Positions 35,787-45,253 of a DNA stretch of 64,000 nucleotides are shown here, piece by piece. Each line of letters starts with the position of its first letter. Within the stretch, counting starts at the first letter, position 1. The position numbers and the translations under genes were made by a program. The notes under the pieces are model-generated. The model searched no databases. It worked only from the letters and a program-made list of their open reading frames with translations, and was not told the origin of the DNA. The stretch covers positions 1 through 64,000 of the forward strand of contig NZ_NNRJ01000010.1 of NCBI RefSeq assembly GCF_002252445.1. Direction: 5' to 3'. The stretch comes from Brucella thiophenivorans (lineage in GTDB: Bacteria > Pseudomonadota > Alphaproteobacteria > Rhizobiales > Rhizobiaceae).

Positions 35787-36877
35787 AGGCCGCTTCCCTT
35801 CGCATCCAGTCGGACTTTTTGTCCTTCTTCAAGCTGGTTCACACCAGCCGTTGCCACGTAGCTACCCACTTCAACATTATTGGCCATAAAACTATCGCGC
35901 TCACGCTCCACAACCTGAACATCATGGAGGCTTACGGTCTGCATTTTGGGATCAACGACCCAGATTGCGGTTTTACCGTCTTTTTCCACCAGAGCCTCTA
36001 TCGGCAGAATCACATGATCTTTCTGCGACCGTGTGCGGCCTGCACGAATGGTTGCCCCAAGCCGGAAGCCTTCTGGTGGATTTTCAAGTGCTATGCGAAC
36101 ACGACGTGTTCTGGTCTGCGCATCTGCTTGCGGCGCAACTTCACGCACTGTCCCCTGTCCCGTCACGCTTCCATCAGCCTGAAGCTGCACATGAAACGGT
36201 GTTCCCGGCACAAAAAACTCTGTCATATTGTCGGGTATATCAAGCACGGCTTCGCGAATATCCGGTCGTGCCACCGTCATCACCGCTTGTCCCGCGGCAA
36301 CCACTTGTCCAACTTCTGCATTGGTGGCTGAAATAACACCGTCAAAATCCGGACTTAGTACAGCATAGCCACGCTGATCTTCCGCCTTACGCAAACCAGC
36401 CTGTGCTTTTTGAAGCCCCGCCTCAGCACTGTCACGCGCCTGTTTTGCGGCATCGTAATCGGCTTGTGAAATATTGCTGCCTTTGAGCAGAATATTAAGA
36501 CGCCCCTCACTCGCAGCAGCATTGGCAAATTGGGCCTGAGCACTTGCAAGATCAGCCTTTGCCGCCTGCACAGAAAGATCAAGTGCCGTAGGATCAAGCA
36601 TCGCGACTGTCTCGCCTTTATTAACGAGATCACCAACGATGACAGGACGTGCAATCAGTCGCCCCAGCACCCGAAAAGCAAGATCCGTGGAATAGCGCGG
36701 TTCGATCGTACCGGCAAAACTGGTTTGTATCGCAGGCTTTGGCGTAGCGATTGTGTAAAGCACCGGACGAACAGGGGAAGCGTCTGACGACTTATCATCT
36801 TCCTTGCCACACGCTGCAAGCACAACAAGCGTCCCCGCCAAAGCAAGAGAACCAAAGAATTTCATTGTCGACCTCAT
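35783..36877 (-). CDS. RND efflux adaptor (membrane fusion) lipoprotein
   Basis: This 364-residue periplasmic adaptor has a lipoprotein signal (lipobox LAAC, Cys23). A lipoyl half-domain (ARPVIVGDLVNKGETVAMLD), a helical hairpin (about 95-165) and a beta-barrel with PVDA-like APQADAQTRTRRVRI follow. It is the second of two adaptor genes and overlaps both neighbours by four bases. In TriABC-type pumps two non-identical adaptors are both required, probably alternating around the permease trimer. Confidence 0.9.
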   Translation of the reverse strand: MRSTMKFFGSLALAGTLVVLAACGKEDDKSSDASPVRPVLYTIATPKPAIQTSFAGTIEPRYSTDLAFRVLGRLIARPVIVGDLVNKGETVAMLDPTALDLSVQAAKADLASAQAQFANAAASEGRLNILLKGSNISQADYDAAKQARDSAEAGLQKAQAGLRKAEDQRGYAVLSPDFDGVISATNAEVGQVVAAGQAVMTVARPDIREAVLDIPDNMTEFFVPGTPFHVQLQADGSVTGQGTVREVAPQADAQTRTRRVRIALENPPEGFRLGATIRAGRTRSQKDHVILPIEALVEKDGKTAIWVVDPKMQTVSLHDVQVVERERDSFMANNVEVGSYVATAGVNQLEEGQKVRLDAKGSGL

Positions 36878-38004
36878 TGCGCTGCTGCCCCTTCAAGACC
36901 TTGAACAATCTCTGTCTGGGCACCTGCGCGCAACATCTGCGCACCCTTGGTCACAACAAGATCACCTTCATTCAGACCGGACGCAACGATCACCCGCTCT
37001 TTTTCAAAAGCAAGCACCTGAACCGGAACCAGCGCTGCAAGCTTCGTATCCTTGGCCACGCGCCACACAGCCGTATTCCCGGCATCCGATGTGACAGCGC
37101 TCCAAGGCAGAATAAACACTTCCTGGCCATCCATATGCACGGTGCCGGTCACGATTGCACCAAGCGCCATTTGCGCAGGCACTTCCGAAATGCCAACCTT
37201 CACGCGCACAGTGCCTGTCTGCGCATCGACCACCGGAGAAATTTCGCGAATGCTGCCTTCGGTCTTAACATCTTCATCAGAAAGCAAACCCAGCGTCACG
37301 CCCATCCCAATCTTGGCGTGATTGACGAGCGTTTCCTGCACATCGAAAATCGCATCGCGCGCACCGTCTTCGGCAATCGAAAAAGCGGTTTGCGCAGCCT
37401 GCACCACCTGACCGCTTTCAACATTGCGCGCGGTAATGACACCTGAGACTGGTGCACGAAGGTCTGTGTAAGAAAGTTCATCACTTGCATTTCCAAGCTG
37501 ACTTTCAGCAGTTTTAAGGGTGCTTTCAGCAGTGCGCAAAACCTGTTGCGCCTGATCAAACTGACTGCGTGTGGTAAAACCCTGTCCAAGCAAGGCTTGC
37601 TGACGGTTAAAACTTGCCTGCGCCTGAACAAGCTGCGCTTTCGCTGCATCCTGTGATGCTTGTGCCACGCGCATGTTCGCCTGCTGCTCGGCATTGTCGA
37701 TCCGGGCAAGAACCTCACCCTTATCGACATGCTGGCCGACTTCGACCATGCGCTCGACAACCTGACCATTAAGCCGAAACGATACATTAACCAGCGAACG
37801 CGCAGCAATCGCACCCGAAAGCGTCAATTCTGGTTGGTAATCGACCAGCTTAATCTGTGTGACGGCAACCGGAATGACACCGCTCATTTCGGCACGCGCC
37901 TCAAGGCCCGAAGCCAGAAAAGCACTCGTCACAATAACAACACTCGCAATCGCTTTGCGCACCCTCTGCCCCGCATGAACAAGAGGAGAAATTCTTGTGG
38001 CCAT
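36874..38004 (-). CDS. RND efflux adaptor (membrane fusion) protein
   Basis: This 376-residue periplasmic adaptor has a cleavable-looking signal (hydrophobic VVIVTSAFLASG then ARA at about 34-38). A lipoyl half-motif VERMVEVGQHVDKGEVLARID precedes a helical hairpin, and ISPVVDAQTGTVRVKVGI lies in the barrel domain. It opens the operon adaptor-adaptor-permease. It differs clearly in sequence from the second adaptor and lacks the lipid anchor. No regulator is present in the 207-base gap upstream. Confidence 0.9.
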   Translation of the reverse strand: MATRISPLVHAGQRVRKAIASVVIVTSAFLASGLEARAEMSGVIPVAVTQIKLVDYQPELTLSGAIAARSLVNVSFRLNGQVVERMVEVGQHVDKGEVLARIDNAEQQANMRVAQASQDAAKAQLVQAQASFNRQQALLGQGFTTRSQFDQAQQVLRTAESTLKTAESQLGNASDELSYTDLRAPVSGVITARNVESGQVVQAAQTAFSIAEDGARDAIFDVQETLVNHAKIGMGVTLGLLSDEDVKTEGSIREISPVVDAQTGTVRVKVGISEVPAQMALGAIVTGTVHMDGQEVFILPWSAVTSDAGNTAVWRVAKDTKLAALVPVQVLAFEKERVIVASGLNEGDLVVTKGAQMLRAGAQTEIVQGLEGAAAQ

Positions 38005-38211
38005 TTAAACGATTCTCACTGGTTTATTCGGAGGCACGATGCAACCAAAAGCATGCTGATAAAAGCACGCTTTATAAACATAATTAATCATCAAATTCAC
38101 ATGTAAAAATACATCTTCAAAATAAGTTTTCGTGAAGATCAGTGCTCAGCATCAGCCCAAAAATCAGTTAAATTGGAAGTGTTCTCTATAAAAACAATAA
38201 ATCAGAATTAA

Positions 38212-38505
38212 TTAAAGTCCCATTTCTTCGGCAAGTCGAATACCGGCCGCGTTCAACTCATAACGCGTGCGTTGCGTTCGTTCATCGCGTTGTCGGACGC
38301 GGATGTAACCACCATCCGCGTCAAGTGCCACAATCTCACGCAACACAAGCGCGTGAGCCACACCAAATAATCGTGAAAAGGTCCTGCTGTCCGAGGCTAT
38401 ATCAAGCGCGGTTGCAGCAAGAATGCCTGCACCAAGACGCGAAATCTTACCCGACGACGCCTCAAGCGCATCGACAAGCGCCAAATATTCTGCTTCTTCG
38501 CTCAC
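38212..38505 (-). CDS. Small winged-helix-like protein coupled to the YdeP-type oxidoreductase
   Basis: This 97-residue protein starts at GTG 38505, overlapping the stop of the molybdoenzyme gene by four bases (GTGA), which indicates translational coupling. A helical segment (RTFSRLFGVAHALVLREIVAL) followed by a strand-turn-strand pattern (GGYIRVRQRDERTQRTRYEL) is what a winged helix-turn-helix would give. I recognise no named family. It may be a DNA-binding regulator or a helper for cofactor insertion, in the way small delta subunits accompany formate dehydrogenases. Confidence 0.6.
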   Translation of the reverse strand: MSEEAEYLALVDALEASSGKISRLGAGILAATALDIASDSRTFSRLFGVAHALVLREIVALDADGGYIRVRQRDERTQRTRYELNAAGIRLAEEMGL

Positions 38506-40814
38506 GCCCCAACCACCTGCACAGGGCGAAACGACACAATGATCGATTTTGATGTCGGCGTATCGCTCCCCTCACCGGAGCTGCCAAGTGGCACCAGCAC
38601 ATTCATTTCGGGATAGTAGCCTGCAATACACCCACGCGGAATATCATAAGGCACAAAGCGGAAATCACGCGCGACACGCTCCACACCATCGGCAAAATCA
38701 CCGACAATATCAGCCCGGTCACCTGCCTCGACACCAATATCCGACATATCGGCAGGATTCATGAACACCACCTGCCGTTCGCCATACACGCCGCGATAAC
38801 GGTCATCCATGCCATAAATCGTCGTGTTGTACTGGTCATGGCTGCGGAAGGTCTGAAGCACATAGCGCCCTGACTTGCCCCGCGCTTGCTGATGCTCAAT
38901 GGCTTCCGGCAAAGCACCACTCCAGAACGTGGCCTTACCCGCCGGTGTATCCCATTCCAGTTCACGCGCTGAATTGCGCAAATGAAACCCACGCGGCACA
39001 CGCACGCGCTTGTTAAAATCGTAGAAGTCCGGCAAGACCCGCGCAATATGATCGCGGATCAGATCATAATCATCGGCCAGCGCCAGCCAATCAACCGGCT
39101 TTGGTCCCAGAGTTGCATTGGCAATGCCGGCAATGATCGCAACTTCCGAACGCAGCAGCGGTGACGCGGGTTGATTGATACCACCCGACCCATGAACCAT
39201 GCTCATGGAATCTTCAACCGTTACAATCTGCGCAACAGCTTTAGAATTGAGATCAATCTCGGTGCGGCCAAGACATGGGAGGATGAAAGAATCCTTCCCC
39301 GGCACAAGATGCGAATGGTTGAGCTTGGTTGCGATATGGACAGTCAACCTTTGACCGGAGAGCGCTTTGGCGATCATTGGGCTATCGGGCGTGGCACGTG
39401 CGAAATTACCGCCAAGGCCTATGAACGCCTTTGCTGAACCATCAAGCATTGCGCCAATCGCACCCAGCACATTGTGCCCGGCAGCGCGGGGCACATTGAA
39501 CCCAAATTCTTTCTCCAGCGCATCCAAAAATGCTGCCGACGGCTTTTCATTAATGCCGACCGTTCGATCACCCTGCACATTGGAGTGACCACGCACAGGG
39601 CAAAGCCCGGCTCCCGGCTTACCAATATTGCCGCGTAGCAGCATGAAATTGGTGATTTCGCGGATAGTGATCACTGAATGCCGGTGCTGCGTAATGCCCA
39701 TCGCCCACGTGCAAATAACTTTGCCAGCCTGCATGTAAATGCGCGCGGCGTGCTCCAGAGCCTCGCGTAAAAGACCGGACTGATCTTCGATTTCTTCCCA
39801 CGTCGTCGCATCGACTGCTTTGCGATACGCTTCAAACTCAGCCGTATGTTGCGCCAAAAACTCCCGATCAAGAACCGAAGGTTTACCCTCAGCCAGAGCT
39901 ACATCATCAGCCGCAAACACAGCTTTTGCCATGCCACGAAAAGCCGCCATATCACCGCCGAGACGCGGCTGATAATAATCGCTGGCAATTGCTTCGCTAC
40001 CGCCGCGCATCATTTCAAGTTTATCCTGCGGATCCGAAAAACGTTCCAGTCCGCGCTCGCGCACAGGATTAAAAACGACAATCTTGGCGCCGCGTTCGGC
40101 TGCGCGACGCAAATCGCCCAACATGCGCGGATGATTGGTTCCGGGATTCTGTCCAACGACAAAAATCGCATCGGTCTGCTCAAAGTCCTCAAGCAGAACA
40201 GTTCCCTTACCGACACCAACAGCCTGTGTCAGAGCTACACCACTCGCCTCATGACACATATTCGAGCAGTCAGGAAAATTGTTGGTGCCATAGGAACGCA
40301 CAAAAAGCTGATAAAGAAATGCTGCCTCATTGGATGCACGGCCAGATGTGTAAAACTCAACACGATCCGGCGTATCAAAGCTCTTTAAAATACTGCCGAT
40401 AGTCGCAAATGCTTCATCCCATTCGACCGCTTCAAATTTATCAGTCGCCGCATTATAGCGCATGGGATGCGTAAGCCGCCCGGTATTTTCAAGCGCATAA
40501 TCCGTCCACGAGCGCAGTTCTGAAACCGTATGTTCGGTGAAAAACTTAGGCGTTGTGCGTCGCTCGGTGGCTTCCCACGCGACAGCCTTCACACCATTTT
40601 CGCAAAACTCGAAAGAAGAGCCATGTTCCGGGTCGCCCCATGCACAGCCGGGGCAGTCGAAACCGTCGGGCTGATTGGCTTTGAGCAACGCACGCGCACC
40701 CGTCAAAGGCGCACCGCTTGCAAGCAATTGCTTGCCGCAGCTTTTCAATGCACCCCATCCACCTGCAGCACTCGACTTTTTTCCAATAAATCCAGTGTCT
40801 TGAGTTTTGCTCAT
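38502..40814 (-). CDS. FdhF/YdeP-family molybdopterin oxidoreductase
   Basis: This roughly 770-residue cytoplasmic molybdoenzyme of the YdeP/formate dehydrogenase-alpha-like group has an N-terminal Cys-rich region, FDCPGCAWGDPEHGSSFEFC. NFPDCSNMCHEASGVAL holds the probable metal-ligand cysteine, GQNPGTNHPRMLGDLRRAAERG is in the dinucleotide-binding region, and a C-terminal cofactor domain begins near QTFRSHDQYNTTIYG. The electron donor of this family is uncertain; E. coli YdeP is linked to acid resistance. The start MSKTQD is chosen for its GAGG site. The frame continues to 40853 without one. Confidence 0.88.
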   Translation of the reverse strand: MSKTQDTGFIGKKSSAAGGWGALKSCGKQLLASGAPLTGARALLKANQPDGFDCPGCAWGDPEHGSSFEFCENGVKAVAWEATERRTTPKFFTEHTVSELRSWTDYALENTGRLTHPMRYNAATDKFEAVEWDEAFATIGSILKSFDTPDRVEFYTSGRASNEAAFLYQLFVRSYGTNNFPDCSNMCHEASGVALTQAVGVGKGTVLLEDFEQTDAIFVVGQNPGTNHPRMLGDLRRAAERGAKIVVFNPVRERGLERFSDPQDKLEMMRGGSEAIASDYYQPRLGGDMAAFRGMAKAVFAADDVALAEGKPSVLDREFLAQHTAEFEAYRKAVDATTWEEIEDQSGLLREALEHAARIYMQAGKVICTWAMGITQHRHSVITIREITNFMLLRGNIGKPGAGLCPVRGHSNVQGDRTVGINEKPSAAFLDALEKEFGFNVPRAAGHNVLGAIGAMLDGSAKAFIGLGGNFARATPDSPMIAKALSGQRLTVHIATKLNHSHLVPGKDSFILPCLGRTEIDLNSKAVAQIVTVEDSMSMVHGSGGINQPASPLLRSEVAIIAGIANATLGPKPVDWLALADDYDLIRDHIARVLPDFYDFNKRVRVPRGFHLRNSARELEWDTPAGKATFWSGALPEAIEHQQARGKSGRYVLQTFRSHDQYNTTIYGMDDRYRGVYGERQVVFMNPADMSDIGVEAGDRADIVGDFADGVERVARDFRFVPYDIPRGCIAGYYPEMNVLVPLGSSGEGSDTPTSKSIIVSFRPVQVVGA

Positions 40815-41117
40815 TTTGCCATCCTCGACTGCACAGCGCTTCAGCCACACCATTAATGCATAACTATGCTACGTTTCTCAGGCTATTGATTTTCAGTATG
40901 CGTCAAAAGCAGCCGCGAATTCTCACAAAGTTCTCTTTACATAATAGCATATGGCATCAACATCTCAGTCACAAAAGCCACCAGATAGTATAGTTGGAAG
41001 TGACATGCGATCAAATAACTGAGAGTGAACCGCCTCCGATTATCGGATGGCTCTTGATTTCAGCCGCGCAATCCTTCATGCGATTGGTAAAGAAAACTTA
41101 CCACAAGGGGTGAGAAA
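40815..41117. other. Divergent intergenic region between ydeP-type gene and lldD
   Basis: These 303 AT-rich bases must contain both promoters. The ribosome site of lldD (AAGGGGTGAG) is at the right end. I see no convincing operator palindrome, RNA gene or small CDS. Confidence 0.4.
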
Positions 41118-42266
41118 ATGCCCAATATCGTCGAGATCGCCGATCTCAAGCGACTTGCCAAGCGCCGCGTCCCGAAAATGTTCTTCGATTATGCGGATTC
41201 AGGCGCATGGACGGAATCGACCTATCGCGCCAACGAGAGCGATTTTTCCAAGATCAAATTGCGTCAGCGCGTGTTGGTCGACATGACCAATCGTTCACTG
41301 GAAACGACGATGATCGGTGAAAAAGTTTCGATGCCTGTCGCACTTGCTCCGACCGGCCTTACTGGCATGCAGCACGCGGATGGCGAAATGCTGGCTGCTC
41401 AGGCGGCGGAAGCAGCCGGTGTTCCCTTTACCCTTTCGACCATGAGCATATGCTCAATCGAAGATGTGGCATCAGTAACCAAGAAACCATTCTGGTTTCA
41501 GCTCTATGTCATGAAGGACCGCGAATTTGTGAAAAACCTGATCAGTCGCGCCAAAGCGGCAGGCTGTTCGGCTCTGGTGCTAACGCTCGATCTGCAAATT
41601 CTCGGCCAGCGCCACAAGGATCTGCGCAACGGATTGTCCGCCCCGCCAAAATTCACCCCAAAGCATATCTGGCAGATGGCCACGCGTCCCGGTTGGTGCA
41701 TGGGCATGATGGGGACGCAACGACGCACATTTCGCAACATTGCCGGTCACGCTAAAAACGTCACCGACCTCTCCTCGCTCTCTTCATGGACCGCCGAACA
41801 GTTCGACCCGCAATTGAGCTGGAAAGACGTGGCATGGATCAAGGAACAATGGGGCGGCAAGCTGATCCTCAAGGGTATTCTCGATGAAGAAGATGCGCTT
41901 ATGGCAGCCAAAACGGGTGCTGACGCAATCATCGTTTCCAACCATGGCGGCCGCCAGCTCGACGGTGCCGTCTCCTCGATTTCGATGCTGAAACCCATCG
42001 TGGACGCGGTCGGAGATCAGATCGAAGTGCATATGGATGGCGGTATCCGCTCCGGTCAGGACGTACTCAAAGCCCGGGCACTTGGTGCCCAGGGCGTCTA
42101 TATTGGACGCCCGTTCCTTTATGGCCTTGGTGCGATGGGCAAGGATGGCGTCACACTGGCGCTTGAGATTATCCGCAAAGAACTCGATATAACAATGGCG
42201 CTTTGCGGCAAGAGAAACATTAACGACATTGATCAGTCGATACTTAAATCGGCAGATTTCAAGTAA
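41118..42266 (+). CDS. lldD: FMN-dependent L-lactate dehydrogenase
   Basis: This 382-residue alpha-hydroxyacid dehydrogenase TIM barrel oxidises L-lactate to pyruvate and passes electrons to the quinone pool at the inner membrane. FMN and substrate residues are visible in FFDYADSGAWTE, ALAPTGLTGMQHADGE, and the catalytic His in SNHGGRQLDGA. MDGGIRSGQDVLKARALGA binds the phosphate. The length and the insert ILGQRHKDLRNGLS fit LldD rather than lactate oxidase. It is monocistronic and followed by a hairpin. Confidence 0.94.
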   Translation: MPNIVEIADLKRLAKRRVPKMFFDYADSGAWTESTYRANESDFSKIKLRQRVLVDMTNRSLETTMIGEKVSMPVALAPTGLTGMQHADGEMLAAQAAEAAGVPFTLSTMSICSIEDVASVTKKPFWFQLYVMKDREFVKNLISRAKAAGCSALVLTLDLQILGQRHKDLRNGLSAPPKFTPKHIWQMATRPGWCMGMMGTQRRTFRNIAGHAKNVTDLSSLSSWTAEQFDPQLSWKDVAWIKEQWGGKLILKGILDEEDALMAAKTGADAIIVSNHGGRQLDGAVSSISMLKPIVDAVGDQIEVHMDGGIRSGQDVLKARALGAQGVYIGRPFLYGLGAMGKDGVTLALEIIRKELDITMALCGKRNINDIDQSILKSADFK

Positions 42267-42318
42267 AAATTCCACAATTCATACATCGAGAAAAAGTCAC
42301 TTAGAAACAGTCATTTAA

Positions 42319-42360
42319 AGCATCGATCTGCCCCAGGCAGATCGATGCTCTGGAGCTTAT
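42319..42360 (+). terminator. Hairpin after lldD
   Basis: A 14-bp perfect stem (42319-42332 with 42336-42349) has a three-base loop, followed by only a weak T-rich stretch. Confidence 0.6.
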
Positions 42361-42486
42361 TACTTTCAAAACCCAGTCCAACTTTAGTCCCCACTAATAA
42401 AAAGTAACATTAGCTTAAGCATATTCATTTACCATCTTTGGCTAACGGTTCGGGAGCCGCTATTTGTTTATTTTGGAGTTGGTTAG

Positions 42487-43353
42487 ATGAAAAATGTTTC
42501 CGCGATAGCGCTCATGGCATGTGGAATGCTGATCGGTGCAAATGGAGCGCACGCAGCTGACATTATTCTTGAAGAGCCGGTAGTCCTTGCGCCTGCTCCT
42601 CTGCCGGTAGCATCTGGCTGGTACATTCGCGGCGACATCGGCTACAATTTCAAGAATAAGACAGATGGCGATTGGGCTTTCTGGAATCAATTTGACCCGC
42701 CTTATCGCGGCATTGACGACACATTGAAATATGATGAGTTCGACCTCAAGGGCGGCGCGTCTTATGGCGTCGGCGTTGGTTATCGTTTCAACGAAATGTT
42801 CCGCGCTGATGCGACATTGGATTTCTTCCGCGCTGGCATCAAAGGCCGCACCGATTGCCCAAGCTATGTGAAGTCAGCAAAGGGATTAAACCTCATTGAG
42901 GACAACTGCCATTATGAGGATTCCTCAACGGCAAATATCTGGACTGCCATGGCCAATGCCTATGTCGACCTGCCAAAGGTCGGTGTACTTACGCCTTATC
43001 TCGGCGCGGGACTGGGCGCCGCCTATGTTAATTATGGCAACTGGAACACACGTCAGGTTTGCACTGAAATCAACTGCGATTACCAGTCCGAGAAAGACGG
43101 TCTGGACAGCTGGCGTTTTGCAATGGGCCTGATGGCGGGTGTGAGCTACGATCTGACCGAACAGCTCAAGCTTGATCTCGGCTATCGTTATCTGCGCATC
43201 AACGGTGGCAAAGCCTATGGTTACGATGCAGAAGACCGCAGCACCAACCCTTTTGGCAATGTTGAAGGTCCGGGAGCAACCGGAACCCAAGCCCATGACA
43301 ATGGCTTCAACATCCACACCGTTCGCGCTGGTCTTCGCTACGAATTCCGCTAA
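42487..43353 (+). CDS. Outer-membrane beta-barrel protein (Omp25/31-related type)
   Basis: This 288-residue protein has a signal peptide (MKNVSAIALMACGMLIGA, cleavage after AHA). A Pro-rich segment leads into an eight-stranded barrel of alternating hydrophobic strands, ending in the typical aromatic/Arg terminus VRAGLRYEFR. It resembles the Rhizobiales porin-like surface proteins annotated as outer-membrane proteins or heat-resistant agglutinin. Four cysteines (in RTDCPSY, EDNCHYE, RQVCTEINCDY) lie in predicted loops and could form disulfides. It is a single gene with a strong GGAG site and a bidirectional terminator. Confidence 0.85.
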   Translation: MKNVSAIALMACGMLIGANGAHAADIILEEPVVLAPAPLPVASGWYIRGDIGYNFKNKTDGDWAFWNQFDPPYRGIDDTLKYDEFDLKGGASYGVGVGYRFNEMFRADATLDFFRAGIKGRTDCPSYVKSAKGLNLIEDNCHYEDSSTANIWTAMANAYVDLPKVGVLTPYLGAGLGAAYVNYGNWNTRQVCTEINCDYQSEKDGLDSWRFAMGLMAGVSYDLTEQLKLDLGYRYLRINGGKAYGYDAEDRSTNPFGNVEGPGATGTQAHDNGFNIHTVRAGLRYEFR

Positions 43354-43373
43354 GACGCACCTGCCTCATCATG

Positions 43374-43404
43374 AAAAAGCCCGGCCCCGTGCCGGGCTTT
43401 TTCA
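43374..43404. terminator. Bidirectional terminator between omp and lrp-type genes
   Basis: AAAAAGCCCGG (43374-43384) pairs with CCGGGCTTTTT (43392-43402). The right arm overlaps the last codon of the convergent regulator gene. Confidence 0.88.
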
Positions 43405-43869
43405 TGCACGGTTTGTCGGCGTCTTTGATAACAGCACCGTACGGATTGCAAAGCTTGAATGAATACGCGCGACGCCCGGCAGTCGCGACAGAATTTCCTT
43501 ATGAATGATTTCATAGGAAGCCGCATTCTCGGCCTCAACCCGCAGAATATAATCTGCATCACCCGTCATCAAATAGCATTCCTGCACCTCCGGATGACGC
43601 CGCACGGCTTCTTCAAAACGATTGAGATATTCTTCCGTTTGCCGGTCCAGCGTGATGCGCACGATGGCCACAAGCCGCTCGTCCCCGCCTGACGAGCCAA
43701 CGATCGCGGTATACCCGCGAATGACACCACTTTCTTCGAGAATCTGCACTCGCCGCAGACAGGCCGACTGTGACAAGCCGACTTCTGCTGCAAGCTGGCT
43801 GTTGGTCATACGCCCTTCGCGGCGCAGACAACGGATTATATTGCGATCAATGTTGTCGAGTGTTGCCAT
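43402..43869 (-). CDS. Lrp/AsnC-family regulator, probable control of alr-dadA
   Basis: This 155-residue regulator has helix-turn-helix SQLAAEVGLSQSACLRRVQILE and a C-terminal RAM domain with GDADYILRVEAENAASYE. It is divergent from alanine racemase and dadA, matching the position of DadR/Lrp regulators that induce D-alanine catabolism in response to alanine. The stop codon lies inside the shared terminator hairpin. The ribosome site before the ATG is weak. Confidence 0.87.
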   Translation of the reverse strand: MATLDNIDRNIIRCLRREGRMTNSQLAAEVGLSQSACLRRVQILEESGVIRGYTAIVGSSGGDERLVAIVRITLDRQTEEYLNRFEEAVRRHPEVQECYLMTGDADYILRVEAENAASYEIIHKEILSRLPGVARIHSSFAIRTVLLSKTPTNRA

Positions 43870-44086
43870 GCAGAATATTCAACCAAAAAGCTAATATGTG
43901 CGCAAATCATGTTAAAATTCGCATAATCTTCGATAAATTGCAAAAACATTCAAATAGTCTTCGACTATCATGATCTCTATCGTTTTGAAGGCAATAAATT
44001 ATGAACTGTTGCTTTCCAGAACGATGAGCTTTTGGGAGGAAGCGGATCGATCCTGTTCATCCCGTAACCATTTGAGTGAACTGGAA

Positions 44087-45238
44087 ATGACCGAGATGTC
44101 GATGCATTTTTCCCAGACCGAGCGCGACCTCGCCGCAGGTGGCATATTGACGATCGACCTTGCGGCTCTGCGTCACAATTATTCGACCATTTCCAGCCGC
44201 ATTGCACCCACGCGCGCCGCTGCCGTTGTAAAGGCAAATGCCTATGGCCTCGGTGCAGAACGCGTAGCACCCGCCTTTTATGAAGCGGGCTGCCGCGACT
44301 TCTTTGTCGCCCATCTTGGCGAGGCAATTTCGCTCCGTCCTTTTCTCAACCCTGATGCGACGCTTTATGTGCTCAACGGCCTACAGCCCGGCACAGAAGC
44401 TGCCTGTGCACGCGAAAAAATCCTGCCTGTTCTCAACTCCATTGAGCAGATTGAAAACTGGTCGGCACTTGCCGCAAGCCTGAACGAAAAACTGCCTGCG
44501 CTTTTGCAAATTGACACTGGAATGTCACGCCTTGGTCTGTCGGCCAAAGAACTCGACCAGCTGATCGATGACCAGCATTTGCTCGACCATATCGATGTAA
44601 AATTCGTCATCAGTCATTTGGCGAGCGGCGACGAACCGGAAAACCCAGCCAATGCGCGCCAGCTTGCGGCTATGTCGGCAGCGCTTACACGTTTGCCAAA
44701 AATGCCAGTCGCATTTTCAAATTCCGGCGGCTGCTTCCTCGAAAATACCTATCACTTCAATCTCGCACGCCCCGGCGTGGCACTTTATGGTGTAGGACCG
44801 GCAGCGGGCGAAAACCCAATCAAGCCTGTGCTCGAATTGTCCGCACGCATCATTCAGGTGCGCGACATCGATAAAGGCGTTGCCGTCGGCTATGCCGGCA
44901 CATTCATCGCACAAGCACCGATGCGGGTTGCAACCATTGCGGTGGGTTATGCCGATGGCTGGTTCCGCTCTTTGAGCAACAAAGGCTCAGCATTTTACGG
45001 CGATACACGCCTGCCGATTGTTGGTCGCGTCTCGATGGATTCGATCACGCTCGACGTCACAGCAGTCCCTGAAGGCACCCTTACCCTTGGCAGTCTGGTC
45101 GAACTGATCGGTCCGCATCAGCGGCTCGAAGATGTGGCGCGTGATTGCGACACTATTCCTTACGAAATCCTGACATCACTGGGCGATCGCTATGCGCGTA
45201 TTTACGTGGATGGTCAGACGCCAAAAGCACAAGCATAA
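44087..45238 (+). CDS. alr: Alanine racemase, catabolic type
   Basis: This roughly 383-residue PLP enzyme interconverts L- and D-alanine. Lys49 in AAVVKANAYGLGAERV binds PLP, and the catalytic Tyr is in VAVGYADGWFRS. RPGVALYGVGP is also typical. The frame extends upstream to 43970 without family similarity. I take the first ATG of the cluster MTEMSM, though the exact start among 44087, 44096 and 44102 is uncertain. dadA follows after 15 bases, so the pair converts L-alanine to D-alanine and then to pyruvate; it may also supply D-alanine for peptidoglycan. Confidence 0.92.
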   Translation: MTEMSMHFSQTERDLAAGGILTIDLAALRHNYSTISSRIAPTRAAAVVKANAYGLGAERVAPAFYEAGCRDFFVAHLGEAISLRPFLNPDATLYVLNGLQPGTEAACAREKILPVLNSIEQIENWSALAASLNEKLPALLQIDTGMSRLGLSAKELDQLIDDQHLLDHIDVKFVISHLASGDEPENPANARQLAAMSAALTRLPKMPVAFSNSGGCFLENTYHFNLARPGVALYGVGPAAGENPIKPVLELSARIIQVRDIDKGVAVGYAGTFIAQAPMRVATIAVGYADGWFRSLSNKGSAFYGDTRLPIVGRVSMDSITLDVTAVPEGTLTLGSLVELIGPHQRLEDVARDCDTIPYEILTSLGDRYARIYVDGQTPKAQA

Positions 45239-45253
45239 ATATAAGAGGCGAAC

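Noticed and set aside
43970-44086. N-terminal extension of alanine racemase
   Set aside because: The 39 extra residues have no family match and occupy the shared promoter region with the divergent Lrp-type gene.
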